Positions 44,558-53,293 of a DNA stretch of 64,000 nt are shown here, piece by piece. This DNA is from Nitrospira sp. Its GTDB lineage: Bacteria > Nitrospirota > Nitrospiria > Nitrospirales > Nitrospiraceae. Made by a program: the position numbers and the translations under genes. The stretch spans positions 227,476 through 291,475 of the forward strand of contig JARFXO010000007.1 of the NCBI GenBank assembly GCA_029194665.1, in the 5' to 3' direction. The notes beneath the pieces were generated by a model. That model worked only from the letters and a program-made list of their open reading frames with translations. It was not told where the DNA came from and ran no database searches. Every line of letters begins with the position of its first letter. Position 1 is the first letter of the stretch.

Positions 44558-44898
44558 TGGGAATAGGTCGGGGAATAGGTCGATGGAAGAGTGGTCGACA
44601 TTGAGGAGAGTCCGAACCAAACCATGCTCGTCGCCTTCTTCTCGCGATGAAGTCCCATGACCGTCACCTCCTCAGATTCGGATAAGGCGTCGGTCGTTTC
44701 GATGACGAGGTAACTTGCCCGAGATCGGCAGGTCCCATACGCCTCTAGAAGCTCCCTATCGTACCAGATCTTGCGGTGCTCGCCTAGGGCGTCTACCGAC
44801 GGGCGATTACGCAAGGTTCGCCGCTCGAACAAACCCTCTTGTTGCCGGCGCCGGACTGGCCCAACGTCTGGTGAAAAGATGAGGCTGAAGGTCGGCAT
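44554..44898 (-). CDS. Hypothetical protein coupled to the PP2C phosphatase
   Basis: 114 aa from ATG 44898 (a GTG at 44955 would add 19 residues). No recognised domain; basic, with RRRQQEGLFERRTLRNRPSV and HRKIWYDRELLEAYG. The main support is its end: the TGA overlaps the PP2C start as ATGA. The C-terminus contains a small repeat (STYSPTYS) caused by a tandem 12-base repeat in the DNA. It could be a regulator or substrate of the phosphatase. Moderately sure it is a real gene. Confidence 0.5.
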   Translation of the reverse strand: MPTFSLIFSPDVGPVRRRQQEGLFERRTLRNRPSVDALGEHRKIWYDRELLEAYGTCRSRASYLVIETTDALSESEEVTVMGLHREKKATSMVWFGLSSMSTTLPSTYSPTYSQ

Positions 44899-44993
44899 CT
44901 CAGCGATTGTAGCCTTGATTTCGCATAGGAGACAAGTTACAGTTCCAAGGATCACGAAGAACGCCGTGAAGAGACAAGTGGATCATCGATCGC

Positions 44994-45377
44994 ATGACCG
45001 TGCAGGCAAAGCGGATTCGTATCACCGTGGGGGGAGTTCAGCTGGAGGCAGAACTCAGAAAAACGAAGACGGCTGACGAAGTCTACGCGGCGCTTCCGGT
45101 CACGGCTGCGATCAGCACATGGGGAGAGGAATTTTACTTCCCGATTTCCGGGGTCCGCGACTATCGGGAAACGGCGACGACCCAGCTGAAGGTCGGAGAC
45201 ATCGCCTTCTGGGGAGCAGGGAAGGTGCTGGCGATCTTTTTTGGGAGAACCCCAATGAGTTTGGGGGCCGACCCGGTCCCGGCCGATCGGGTGAATATCA
45301 TCGGGAAAATCGTCGGCGATGCGAGCCGATTTCGGCAGGTCATGGACGTCCCGACGATTCATCTCGAACCTGGGTGA
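44994..45377 (+). CDS. Cyclophilin-like fold protein (TM1367/DUF369 type)
   Basis: 127 aa. The sequence (KRIRITVGGVQLEAELRKTK, WGEEFYFPISGVR, VGDIAFWGAGKVLAIFFGRT) matches the small cyclophilin-like barrel family of TM1367. No peptidyl-prolyl isomerase catalytic Arg can be assigned with confidence, and the biological role is unknown. It starts a short plus-strand cluster with two DUF507 genes; the next gene begins six bases after its stop. Confidence 0.85.
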   Translation: MTVQAKRIRITVGGVQLEAELRKTKTADEVYAALPVTAAISTWGEEFYFPISGVRDYRETATTQLKVGDIAFWGAGKVLAIFFGRTPMSLGADPVPADRVNIIGKIVGDASRFRQVMDVPTIHLEPG

Positions 45378-45382
45378 ATGCG

Positions 45383-45664
45383 ATGCGGCTGTCGAAAGAG
45401 CGGGGGCGGCATATAGCCGAGAGCCTCACCGGTCGTCTCCAAGCGGAAGGACACCTCGAACTAGTCGGAGAGCGCAAGGGATTCGTCGAGGCATTGGATC
45501 AGGCCATCACGCATGAGCTGGCCGCGGAGGATCGTGTGAATGCGGAGGTGCGGCAACTGCTGAAGGCCTATGAACATCAGATTGAGCAAGGGCAGGTCGA
45601 CTATCAGAAGATGTTCCAGATGGTGAAACAAAAGTTAGTCCGTGAACGGGGCATCATTTTATAA
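45383..45664 (+). CDS. DUF507 family protein (first copy)
   Basis: 93 aa, all-helical. Pattern MRLSKERGRHIAESLTGRLQ, a middle HELAAEDRVNAEVRQLLKAY and YQKMFQMVKQKLVRERGI identify DUF507. The start is the second of two overlapping ATGs (45378 is out of frame), six bases after the cyclophilin-like gene. DUF507 proteins usually come as adjacent pairs, as here; their function is unknown. Confidence 0.85.
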   Translation: MRLSKERGRHIAESLTGRLQAEGHLELVGERKGFVEALDQAITHELAAEDRVNAEVRQLLKAYEHQIEQGQVDYQKMFQMVKQKLVRERGIIL

Positions 45665-45738
45665 AGCGTGAAACGTGAAGCCTATTTCGTGAAGCGCTTG
45701 CGAATGGCGAGAGACGAGCGACCCACGACGCGTGCTGC

Positions 45739-46014
45739 ATGTTGAGCGAGGACAAAGTCAGTCATCTGTCTCATGTGATTCTCACGGCCATCAAGCAATA
45801 TGCCGGAGCGAGAGTCAAGAGCGATGATGCACGGTTGTTAAAAGAGATCAAGCGCGTGTTGGCTGCAGAGTTGGTCCAGGAACAGGAGATTGATCGAAAA
45901 GTGAAAGCCAAACTCGCGTCGTATTCCCGAGGCATTATTGAAGGGAGTAACGAATGGGACGTGCTGTATCGAAAGCTGTTCGAGGAAGAAACGCGCAAGC
46001 AGATGAAAGTCTGA
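45739..46014 (+). CDS. DUF507 family protein (second copy)
   Basis: 91 aa. MLSEDKVSHLSHVILTAIKQ, a central helix with KEIKRVLAAELVQEQEID and SNEWDVLYRKLFEEE follow the DUF507 pattern. It is paralogous to the gene 74 bp upstream and probably forms a heteromer with it. Unknown function; conserved in many Nitrospirota and Deltaproteobacteria to my knowledge. Confidence 0.87.
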   Translation: MLSEDKVSHLSHVILTAIKQYAGARVKSDDARLLKEIKRVLAAELVQEQEIDRKVKAKLASYSRGIIEGSNEWDVLYRKLFEEETRKQMKV

Positions 46015-46033
46015 AGGTTGAGGTCGCATCGTC

Positions 46034-46492
46034 ATGAAAAATCCCGTACAACGATTGGCAATCTTGAGTATCGTGCTGGTGCTTGTCGGCATGACCGCCT
46101 GTTCGCAGAAGCGCAAGCCGCTTGTGCCACTTGCCCTTGACGGCGAGGTGAAGTCTCAGGCTACGGCGCTGACTGAACAGGGAACGCAAGCCTATCAGGG
46201 CAAACAGTTTGAAGAGGCTAAGCAATACTTTGAACAGGCGGTTGCCGCAGCACCGCAATCCGGCCAAGCCCATTATAACTATGCATTGGCGTTGAATGCG
46301 CTTGGTGATACTGAACTCGCGCGGCAGCACTTCATAGCAGCTGCCGACTTAGCGCCAGGAGACAAAGTCATCTGGGACTCTCCGGCGCTGTCGCCATACG
46401 GAAATCCAGAAAGTAAAAACAAGGCCAAGATGCGTCCCAATACGCCTCGCCGCTCGTCGTTCGGCGGTGGCATGCCCTCCGGGGGGTATTAA
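46034..46492 (+). CDS. TPR-containing lipoprotein
   Basis: 152 aa. Signal sequence with lipobox VGMTAC, so lipid-anchored (Cys23). At least two TPR motifs (residues about 47-115: ALTEQGTQAYQGKQFEEAKQ, AHYNYALALNALGDTELARQ). The C-terminus is Arg/Gly/Pro-rich and looks disordered. Probable protein-protein scaffold in the envelope. It starts 19 bp after the second DUF507 gene, so it may share its transcript. Confidence 0.85.
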   Translation: MKNPVQRLAILSIVLVLVGMTACSQKRKPLVPLALDGEVKSQATALTEQGTQAYQGKQFEEAKQYFEQAVAAAPQSGQAHYNYALALNALGDTELARQHFIAAADLAPGDKVIWDSPALSPYGNPESKNKAKMRPNTPRRSSFGGGMPSGGY

Positions 46493-46713
46493 TCCCGGAT
46501 TTCGCAGTAGCCGGTGTAACCAAGAAGCCGGGTCGAGCAACACCTCGACCACCAATGGCTTGAGGCGTCAATTCTGAGGCGCGCCGCAGTTGAATATGAT
46601 GAAAGTCGGTTTTGCTGGTTGTGCAGGAATTCATTTGGCTGAATCTTGGTAGATCGACACACGTTGTACGGTTACTGCGGAATCCTGGTTAATTCCCGAA
46701 TGAGGATGGAGCT

Positions 46714-47181
46714 ATGAGCAAAGATCTTGCGGTAGGGGATCAGGCACCGGAACTTTCGATCCCGGATCAGCATGGGAAGACGGTGACTCTGAAGAGCTTC
46801 AAGGGCAAACAAATCGTGCTGTATTTCTATCCGAAAGACGATACGCCGGGATGCACGAAAGAGTCCTGCGACTTTCGGGATGTGGAATCGCAGATTCTCC
46901 GGGCGGGAGGCACAATCGTCGGAGTGAGTCTGGACGGGAGAGAGTCCCACCAGAAATTCATCAAGAAATTTGGATTGCCGTTTCCGCTCCTCAGCGATGA
47001 AGATGCGGCGATCTCCAAGGCGTACGGTGTGTACAAGGAAAAGAACATGTACGGCAAGAAATATTGGGGTATCGAGCGGAGCACGTTCGTCATTGATCCC
47101 GAAGGCAAGCTGAAGGCGATCTTTCGGAAGGTCAAAGTCGACGGTCACGCGGATGAAGTGCTCAAGGCGCTGAAAGCCTAA
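46714..47181 (+). CDS. bcp: Peroxiredoxin, Bcp/PrxQ type
   Basis: 155 aa. The peroxidatic Cys is in DTPGCTKESCDFRD, with the resolving Cys five residues later, the atypical 2-Cys PrxQ arrangement; a PKDD segment precedes it. It reduces hydrogen peroxide and organic hydroperoxides, recycled by thioredoxin (trxA at 35.4 kb). ATG 46714 follows GGATGGAGC. No clear operon partner. Confidence 0.95.
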   Translation: MSKDLAVGDQAPELSIPDQHGKTVTLKSFKGKQIVLYFYPKDDTPGCTKESCDFRDVESQILRAGGTIVGVSLDGRESHQKFIKKFGLPFPLLSDEDAAISKAYGVYKEKNMYGKKYWGIERSTFVIDPEGKLKAIFRKVKVDGHADEVLKALKA

Positions 47182-47235
47182 TCTCCACCGGCAGTTCGTG
47201 ACGTGTCTTTTCTTGTTCAGAAGGCTGTGCGGCCG

Positions 47236-48093
47236 ATGATCAGCCAATTCCGCAGAGCCTGTTTCTCTCTCTGCCTTGTCATTATTGCCTCACCTGGTCT
47301 GCTGTTTGCGGCGGAGAAAAGTTCCGCTACGATTCTCGTCAAGGACGTGCTGACGTCTCCTGGTCAGTCTGCCACCATAGAGGCCAAACTCATCTCAAAA
47401 CGGCTCATGCTGATTGCCGCACTTGGCGGGGAACCACTTGAACTCGTGTTGGATGGGAAGGTTGTCGCCACAGCTTTGACGGGCGGGGACGGAAGGGCGT
47501 TCTTCACCTATAGCCCGAAGGCCCCGGGTCTCGCAACAGTCCTCGTCCGCGTTGGCAACAGCCCTCGAGTCGATCACGCAGAAGGCCAGGCAAATCTGGC
47601 TGTGTGGGAAAAGCGACAACCGATTCTCATGATCGAGCTGTCGTCGCTGATGGAAGAACCGACGCCGAGTCCTGTCCCTCCCATGGGGATTGCGTTTGAG
47701 TCGGAACGAAGACCAATGACCCAGGCAGCCGATGAACTCGGCAAGCTCACCAAGTTCTACTATCGGGTCATTTATGTCGTCGCTTTGTCTGCCGGAGGAG
47801 ATGGAGCTCGGGCGAGTGCTGAGGCGAGAGATTGGCTGAACAGACACAAGTTTCCAACCGGCTATGTGATGCCGTTACCGTCGGCTCCCCAAGCCTTAGG
47901 GGCAAAGATCGACGAATTCCATGCGGCGGGATGGAAGACCGTCAAGATCGGAATCGGCCGATCCAAAGCCTTCGCCGAAGCGTTCCTACAACGCCGCCTC
48001 GAAGCCATCATCGTGCCGGAACCAACCAAAGGCGACGTGCCGCGCAAAGCCAAGGTGGCGAAGGATTGGAAGGAGGTGCGGAAAAGGTTGTAA
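47236..48093 (+). CDS. Exported hypothetical protein, Ig-like plus LNS2/HAD-like halves
   Basis: About 285 aa. ATG 47236 gives a clean signal peptide (cleavage near LLFA-AEK); a GTG at 47203 is in frame. The N-terminal half (residues about 20-110) looks like a bacterial Ig-like domain (LTSPGQSATIEAKLISKRLM, GDGRAFFTYSPKAPGLATVL). The C-terminal half (RVIYVVALSAGGDGARASAE, WLNRHKFPTGYVMPLPSAPQ, KTVKIGIGRSKAFAEAFL) resembles the end of LNS2/APP1 phosphatidate phosphatases, but the catalytic DxD motif is not seen. No function assigned. Confidence 0.75.
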   Translation: MISQFRRACFSLCLVIIASPGLLFAAEKSSATILVKDVLTSPGQSATIEAKLISKRLMLIAALGGEPLELVLDGKVVATALTGGDGRAFFTYSPKAPGLATVLVRVGNSPRVDHAEGQANLAVWEKRQPILMIELSSLMEEPTPSPVPPMGIAFESERRPMTQAADELGKLTKFYYRVIYVVALSAGGDGARASAEARDWLNRHKFPTGYVMPLPSAPQALGAKIDEFHAAGWKTVKIGIGRSKAFAEAFLQRRLEAIIVPEPTKGDVPRKAKVAKDWKEVRKRL

Positions 48094-48139
48094 CGGAAAT
48101 CCACCATCCACACTGCCGTCGATGGCCTTGGCCATCCGC

Positions 48140-49477
48140 TTATTGGAGGTGGTATTTGGCCATACGGTAGCGCAGCGTGTTCCTGGTCATTTTGAGGAGT
48201 CGGCTGGCTTCCGAGACATTGCCTGAAGACTTCCGTAACGCTTCCTCAAGCATCCGCTTTTCAATGTCCTGAAACGACAGCCCGAAGGCCAGCAACGATG
48301 GCTTGGCACTCTGACTCAGGCCATTGGTCGGGGGAGCGGCTCTCACGGATGCCGGTAAATGAGCAGGCTGAATGATCTCTGCTTTGCATGTGATGGTCAG
48401 CCATTCGACGACATTGTGGAGCTCGCGTACATTTCCAGGCCAGTCATGGTCCCGAAGGACGGTAAGGGCTGCCGGAGCGATAGTCCTGATGCGGCACCCG
48501 CGCTCCTGTCTGGCCCGTTCCAAAAAAATCAGGAGAATCGGCTCGATATCCTCAAGTCGTTCACGCAACGGGGGAATGCGCAGCTGGTAGACGTTCAATC
48601 GATAGTACAGGTCGAGGCGAAAACGACCGGCCTTGATCTGGGCAAGCAGATCCTCATTCGTGGCGGCGATGATGCGGATGTTGACCTTACGGCTGCGGGT
48701 ATCTCCCAAGGGATCAATGGTGTGATTTTCCAACACGCGTAGAAGTTTGGCTTGGGCGGTGGGACTCATTTCACCGATTTCGTCGAGAAACAGTGTTCCT
48801 CCCTCGGCCATCTGAAATCGGCCTGCCTTCGATCGTTTGGCATCGGTAAAAGCACCTGGCTCATAACCGAATAACTCCGCCTCGATGAGATTCTCCGGGA
48901 TGCCGGCGCAATTCAAGGCGACCAAGGGACCATTGGTTCTAGGGCTGTAGTGGTGGATGGCTTTGGCGAACAGTTCCTTGCCGGTTCCGCTTTCACCAGT
49001 GATGAGGACGGTTGCGTCCGTCAGAGCCACTTCTTTTGCCAGTTGCTTCATCAGATTCATTTGCGGGGAAAGGCTGATGATGGAGGTGAATGGATCCTGT
49101 GCGGAAGGGGGCAAGGCCGAGCTAGGATGCCTGAGCGCTCGAGTGATGGCGCTTTGTATATCTTCGAGAAGAACGGGCTTCGTCAGGTAATCTGCAGCGC
49201 CGGCCCGCATGATCTCGACCGCGTCTTTGATGGAATGGCGTTCCCCGATCACGAGCAACGGCGAGGATGCCGGCGTTTGGCGAGCATACTCCAGCAGCGG
49301 AGACAGACTGTGGGGATTACCTTCACCGAGAACCAGAGCCGGGGAAATCTCAGGCCAGAGTGTGAGTCCTTCTGAAACGTTCTCGGTAGAGAAGATTTTT
49401 GTTTGAGGAGCGGCAACCTGGACTAGCTGCCGGAGTCCGGAGTCTTTGGAAATAAGGAGAAACGTCTGAAGGTTCAT
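48140..49477 (-). CDS. Sigma-54-dependent regulator with degenerate receiver
   Basis: 445 aa. The N-terminal receiver-like domain lacks the phospho-acceptor Asp: the position reads LVLGEGNP instead of LxLLDxxxP, while YLTKPV keeps the Lys. The AAA+ domain is intact (GESGTGKELFAKAIH, loop GAFTDA, LFLDEIGEM), as is the C-terminal Fis HTH (NVSEASRLLKMTRNTLRYRM). It may be controlled by something other than phosphorylation. ATG 49477 has GGGAG eight bases upstream. No kinase is adjacent. Confidence 0.93.
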   Translation of the reverse strand: MNLQTFLLISKDSGLRQLVQVAAPQTKIFSTENVSEGLTLWPEISPALVLGEGNPHSLSPLLEYARQTPASSPLLVIGERHSIKDAVEIMRAGAADYLTKPVLLEDIQSAITRALRHPSSALPPSAQDPFTSIISLSPQMNLMKQLAKEVALTDATVLITGESGTGKELFAKAIHHYSPRTNGPLVALNCAGIPENLIEAELFGYEPGAFTDAKRSKAGRFQMAEGGTLFLDEIGEMSPTAQAKLLRVLENHTIDPLGDTRSRKVNIRIIAATNEDLLAQIKAGRFRLDLYYRLNVYQLRIPPLRERLEDIEPILLIFLERARQERGCRIRTIAPAALTVLRDHDWPGNVRELHNVVEWLTITCKAEIIQPAHLPASVRAAPPTNGLSQSAKPSLLAFGLSFQDIEKRMLEEALRKSSGNVSEASRLLKMTRNTLRYRMAKYHLQ

Positions 49478-49711
49478 CGGAGTGCTCCCGGTTGTAATCT
49501 CCAACCGAACCATCGAACCCCCAATAACCTATACCTCTTTGCGCATGGAAGAAAAGGGGGGAGGCGAGAGAAGTTTAACCGGGTCTAACAGGAGTACCTA
49601 TGCCAATCGGGTTTTCCCGTGGAGACGTCACTCGCAGAACAACTCCGTGAGTATTTGAAAAGGAATGTTGGAGAACAGTGGGACCGGGATTGAGGAATGA
49701 TGCAATTCCGG

Positions 49712-49746
49712 CGAGCTGTCAGCCGAAATCATCAACTGACAGCTCG
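49712..49746 (-). terminator. Hairpin downstream of the cytochrome c gene
   Basis: CGAGCTGTCAG (49712-49722) and CTGACAGCTCG (49736-49746) are perfect 11-bp arms around 13 bases, 32 bp past the cytochrome stop codon. No U-tract. The rest of the 49514-49778 gap shows nothing else. Confidence 0.65.
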
Positions 49747-49778
49747 TCGTGAAGGGTGCATCCGGATTTCTTCAGCAG

Positions 49779-50237
49779 CTATTCGGTGTCCTTACAGAAG
49801 GTTCGTTCGTAGGCGATGGTCATCCAGGCTTCCTCCTCGGTGATGACGCCTCCCTTGATCAGGGCCGGCATACCGGTGCCGGGACTTCCGTTCTTGATGA
49901 TCCAGTGTAGTTCTCCGTCGTTCCGCTTCTTGTGAAACTTGCAGTTCGTGAAGTTTCGGGGTCCCGGCGACAACAACATTCCACCGGGCCCATTCCCTTC
50001 TCCAGTCAGGCCATGACAGTTGACGCAGGTCCCCTTGCCTTCATAGAGTTCCTTGCCTTTGGCGATGATCTCGGGTGTCACGGTCAAAGGGCTCTTTGCC
50101 TTCCGTACTTCGGCCCGTTCAGCCTCCGGGACACGCGGCTTCAATGGGTCGGCCTCGGGTGCGGCCCATCCAGCCGTACTCAACAAGGCAACGGCGACTA
50201 TGTTGCATACTGTCACGACTATACGCGTACCTCTCAT
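49779..50237 (-). CDS. Exported monohaem cytochrome c
   Basis: 152 aa. Signal peptide (cleavage near GWA-APE). One CVNCH haem site (residues about 72-76) and a likely Met ligand in GTGMPALI, with TNCKFHKK giving a further Cys. Class I fold. ATG 50237 is preceded by AAGGAGGAAT; an ATG at 50429 further up is in frame but has no site. It is a periplasmic electron carrier that could serve NirK encoded 0.8 kb upstream on the same strand. Confidence 0.92.
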   Translation of the reverse strand: MRGTRIVVTVCNIVAVALLSTAGWAAPEADPLKPRVPEAERAEVRKAKSPLTVTPEIIAKGKELYEGKGTCVNCHGLTGEGNGPGGMLLSPGPRNFTNCKFHKKRNDGELHWIIKNGSPGTGMPALIKGGVITEEEAWMTIAYERTFCKDTE

Positions 50238-50421
50238 GATTCCTCCTTGGTGATTACCGCTGAGGTTACCGCTAGACGGCTGCTCAGGTTGCGCGCCCGA
50301 AGACGCAAATGTTGAAAAATATGATAACACGATATGGTCCTCAGCGGCAGTGCCCATGTCCGATGGAAAATGATCAGGCCGAAGTCGAGTTGCAGGCAGG
50401 TTTGGGATGCCAGCTGAGGAC

Positions 50422-50459
50422 CTCGCCAAGCCCGAACCTACCAGCCCGAGCTTGGCGAG
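50422..50459 (-). terminator. Hairpin downstream of the truncated haemoglobin gene
   Basis: CTCGCCAAGC (50422-50431) and GCTTGGCGAG (50450-50459), 10 perfect pairs with an 18-base loop, 54 bp past the haemoglobin stop, no U-tract. Confidence 0.55.
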
Positions 50460-50512
50460 AGACTAACTTGGGAGTACCACAGTGATCATCACTGCGAACC
50501 CTCATTGTGTCA

Positions 50513-50956
50513 TCAGGGAACTTCGACGATGTCCTTTTTCATCGGCCCGAGGACGCCGAGCAGTTCGTCTTTTTCTTGTTTTCCGACGTTGAAGGTGTCC
50601 AACGCACTGACCAGGTCTTCCACGAGGGCGTTGAAGGCGGCCGTTGTGACCTTCATGCCCTTGTGCGTCGTCTTCATATCTCGGCCTGAGTAGGTGCAAG
50701 GCCCGCCGCTCGCCTGGCAGACCTGTTCGACCAAGAGCTTATTGAGCTGCTTGAGGTCGGTTTTCGCAAAATAGCCGTTGATGCGCTTGTCTGCTCCTAC
50801 GTTGCCGATGAATTTGGTGACGACGGCTTGAATGGCACCCTGCCCGCCAAGCCGTTCATAGAGCGATCGCTCCGCCGCAAAGGATGTCGCGCTGCTCAGT
50901 GTCCAGGTGGCCGCCACGGCAATGGCAACCGTCGCTATCTGCTTCGAGAATCTCAT
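50513..50956 (-). CDS. Exported group I truncated haemoglobin
   Basis: 147 aa. A signal peptide (cleavage near SFA-AER) precedes a trHbN domain: SLYERLGGQGAIQAVV, YFAKTDLKQLNKLLVEQVCQ, and proximal His in MKTTHKGMKVTTAAF. Such proteins typically convert NO and O2 to nitrate. An exported form is uncommon and suggests periplasmic NO handling. It follows the nirK gene by about 60 bp and precedes the cytochrome gene, with a hairpin after it. Its cofactor and function are inferred from family. Confidence 0.93.
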   Translation of the reverse strand: MRFSKQIATVAIAVAATWTLSSATSFAAERSLYERLGGQGAIQAVVTKFIGNVGADKRINGYFAKTDLKQLNKLLVEQVCQASGGPCTYSGRDMKTTHKGMKVTTAAFNALVEDLVSALDTFNVGKQEKDELLGVLGPMKKDIVEVP

Positions 50957-51015
50957 GTCGTCGGCTCCTTTTTGTAAGTAATGATTGATATGACGTCCGT
51001 ACCCCGGCCTAGTGA

Positions 51016-51963
51016 TTAAGGATTCCAGGGGGTCAGCGGCATCAAGTTGTCATACTTCTTTGGGTTCTGGTTGGCGACCACCACGGCAATCGCACCTCGC
51101 AGAGCGCTCGTCAAGGAGTGGGTCACGATAGGATAGGCTCCCGGTTCATCAACGATCATATCGAACGTGGCTGCACTGCCCGGACCGACCACATAGGTCT
51201 GGACCCCCGTAAGTTTGTTGGCCGGATTGCCGCTTTCGTAGACGTTGTCCCAGATTTCGGCGATGGTATGGAGAGAAGAGAACTCGTTCGGGCCGGCATT
51301 CACAAAGTAAATGCGTACCCGTTCGCCGACCTTGACTTCCAACGGCTCGGATCCCGGGAAGAAGGGATGGTACTTGAAGACGCCGCCGTTGAAGACCGTG
51401 AAATCAAATTTCCGATCGAACATCGCCTGCACATTGTCCGGGTTCTGCCACAGCTCGGATTGCACCAGGACGAATTCCCGATCGGCCTTGGGCCAAGCGT
51501 TTGCGTTCTTGGGATCGACGATGATCGCACCGAACATGCCGCGGCCAATGTGCTGGATCATCGGCGGTGCGCCGCAGTGATAGAAGAACACGCCGGGCTT
51601 CTTTGCCACGAAGGTATACTTGATCGTCTCGCCGGGCCTGATTTCGCGGTAGTTCTTCAGGAAGTCGATCTCAGCCGCGTGAAAGTCCATCGAATGTCCG
51701 TTGGCGTTCGTCGGGGGATTGACGAGGGTGAAGTGCACTGTATCCCCTTCCGTCACCCGGACGACCGGGCCTGGCATCTGACCGTTAAAGGTCCAGGCCT
51801 TGTACTTCGTACCATTACCGTCGATGACGATCTCCGTTTCGGTCGCCGTGAACGTGACGTCATGGACCTTCGCCGCTGCGGACCCAGGCATCGTGATACA
51901 ACCGCTGGCTCCGAAGAGGACGGCAAGTCCCAGGGTAGATGTGAGCATACGAAACCTCTGCAT
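51016..51963 (-). CDS. nirK: Copper-containing nitrite reductase NirK (lipoprotein)
   Basis: 315 aa with lipobox FGASGC (Cys22). Two cupredoxin domains. Type 1 copper ligands: His90, Cys130, His138, Met143 (FFYHCGAPPMIQHIGRGM). Type 2 ligands: His95 (SMDFHAA), His129, and His282 (VTHSL). Catalytic Asp93 and His232 (SSLHTIA) are present. It reduces nitrite to NO in the periplasm. GGGAGG precedes the ATG. Downstream are an exported truncated haemoglobin and a cytochrome c, a plausible electron donor/NO-detoxifier set. The AT-rich 51964-52270 gap should hold the promoter. Confidence 0.95.
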   Translation of the reverse strand: MQRFRMLTSTLGLAVLFGASGCITMPGSAAAKVHDVTFTATETEIVIDGNGTKYKAWTFNGQMPGPVVRVTEGDTVHFTLVNPPTNANGHSMDFHAAEIDFLKNYREIRPGETIKYTFVAKKPGVFFYHCGAPPMIQHIGRGMFGAIIVDPKNANAWPKADREFVLVQSELWQNPDNVQAMFDRKFDFTVFNGGVFKYHPFFPGSEPLEVKVGERVRIYFVNAGPNEFSSLHTIAEIWDNVYESGNPANKLTGVQTYVVGPGSAATFDMIVDEPGAYPIVTHSLTSALRGAIAVVVANQNPKKYDNLMPLTPWNP

Positions 51964-52270
51964 AGTAGCCTCCCTTTAGATTTTTTATGGAAAAGAGGCG
52001 CTGCACTAAATGAGCTCTGCGAATACCCCCCCCTCCATCGCTCATCAAGCAGGCGCCGGGCCAACTATCTACCAAATTCTGAGGAGAAAATACAAAGAAA
52101 ATTTTTATGACCTGTTCTTCCCAGTACAGCAGGACCCTGTTTCGCAGGGGCTAAGGCCATGGGAATAGCGGCATCGCACAATACATACCGGCACTGTTGT
52201 TAAAGAGGTAACTCTGATCTCTGTGCCAAAGGGAATGATCTACCAGGCAGTTGGTGACTGCACGACATGG
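51964..52270. other. Intergenic region upstream of nirK
   Basis: 307 bp between nirK and queG, both minus strand. An AT-rich tract at 52090-52110 and a run of eight C at 52026-52033 stand out, but no dyad matching FNR, NsrR or NorR sites was recognised. No coding frame. Confidence 0.45.
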
Positions 52271-53278
52271 TTACGCAGGCTTGAGATTACGCTGGGCGAT
52301 CGCCACGTTTCGGAGAAGGCCCTGGTGTTTTGCGCGCCTGATCGGGCTCTGTCGAAATACCATCGAGAAGGTCGTCTCATCCAGCTTGGATAGTTCGTTC
52401 AACTCAGGAGAGAGTGTCAGATGTGAAGGTTGAAAGGCGCCTTCCCGAGTCGGTTCCGCTCGCAGATTGAACGGACAGACATCGAGACAATCGTCGCATC
52501 CGAAGATCTTGTTTCCCATGCCTGTTTGTAGCTCGTGAGGGACGGTGCTGTCGTCGCCACGTAGTTCGATCGTGAGGTATGACACACAACGAGTGGCGTC
52601 GACAACGTAGGGCTCCGTGATGGCTCCCGTCGGGCAAGCTTGAATGCAGAGCGTGCAGCTGCCACAGAGATCGGTCGCCGATTCGTCGGGGTCCAGCACC
52701 GCCGTAGTCAGAATTTCTCCCAACAGGAGCCAAGAACCATACTCTGCTGAAACAAGATTGGAATGTTTTCCGATCCAGCCTAAGCCTGCTCGTTCCGCCC
52801 AGGCTTTCTCCATGATGGGGCCGGTGTCGCTGTATGAACGGGTTCTGGCGTCTGGTGCCATCCTGTGAATCAACTGTTCCAGTTGCTTGAGCCTGGAATC
52901 AAAAAGCTTGTGATAATCTCCTCCCCAAGCATATCGCGCAATGCGGCCGTAGCCTGGCTGTTCGTTGGCACGGTGCTCGGTAAGATAGTTGGTCCCCAAC
53001 GAGATGATGGAGCGGCAGCCGGGAAGCACCAGGCCAGGATCGGCGCGTTTGTTCGGGTCCCGTTCCATCCAGGCCATGGTGCCGTGGTAGCCTCGCCTGA
53101 GCCATTCGGTGAGACGATCAAGGAGACGTCGGGGAACTGCAGTTTCGGGATGCGAAAGGGAACTCTTTTCCCGATCGCCGGCAATCGACCCTGTCTGTTC
53201 ACTGGATACCTGGCTAATGCCGACCGCATCGAATCCCAGCCTACGGGCTTCTTGTTTGATGGTTGCCGTGATGGACAT
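52271..53278 (-). CDS. queG: Epoxyqueuosine reductase QueG
   Basis: 335 aa. N-terminal cobalamin-binding part, GYGRIARYAWGGDYH, then two 4Fe-4S motifs (CGSCTLCIQACPTGAI, and CDDCLDVCPFN). It reduces epoxyqueuosine to queuosine at tRNA position 34. The start has no good ribosome-binding site. A regular gene near the tRNA-modification set elsewhere; it follows a Cys-rich small gene by 16 bp but in the same orientation (its gene lies downstream of that one). Confidence 0.95.
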   Translation of the reverse strand: MSITATIKQEARRLGFDAVGISQVSSEQTGSIAGDREKSSLSHPETAVPRRLLDRLTEWLRRGYHGTMAWMERDPNKRADPGLVLPGCRSIISLGTNYLTEHRANEQPGYGRIARYAWGGDYHKLFDSRLKQLEQLIHRMAPDARTRSYSDTGPIMEKAWAERAGLGWIGKHSNLVSAEYGSWLLLGEILTTAVLDPDESATDLCGSCTLCIQACPTGAITEPYVVDATRCVSYLTIELRGDDSTVPHELQTGMGNKIFGCDDCLDVCPFNLRAEPTREGAFQPSHLTLSPELNELSKLDETTFSMVFRQSPIRRAKHQGLLRNVAIAQRNLKPA

Positions 53279-53293
53279 GGGATGTACGTGAGC

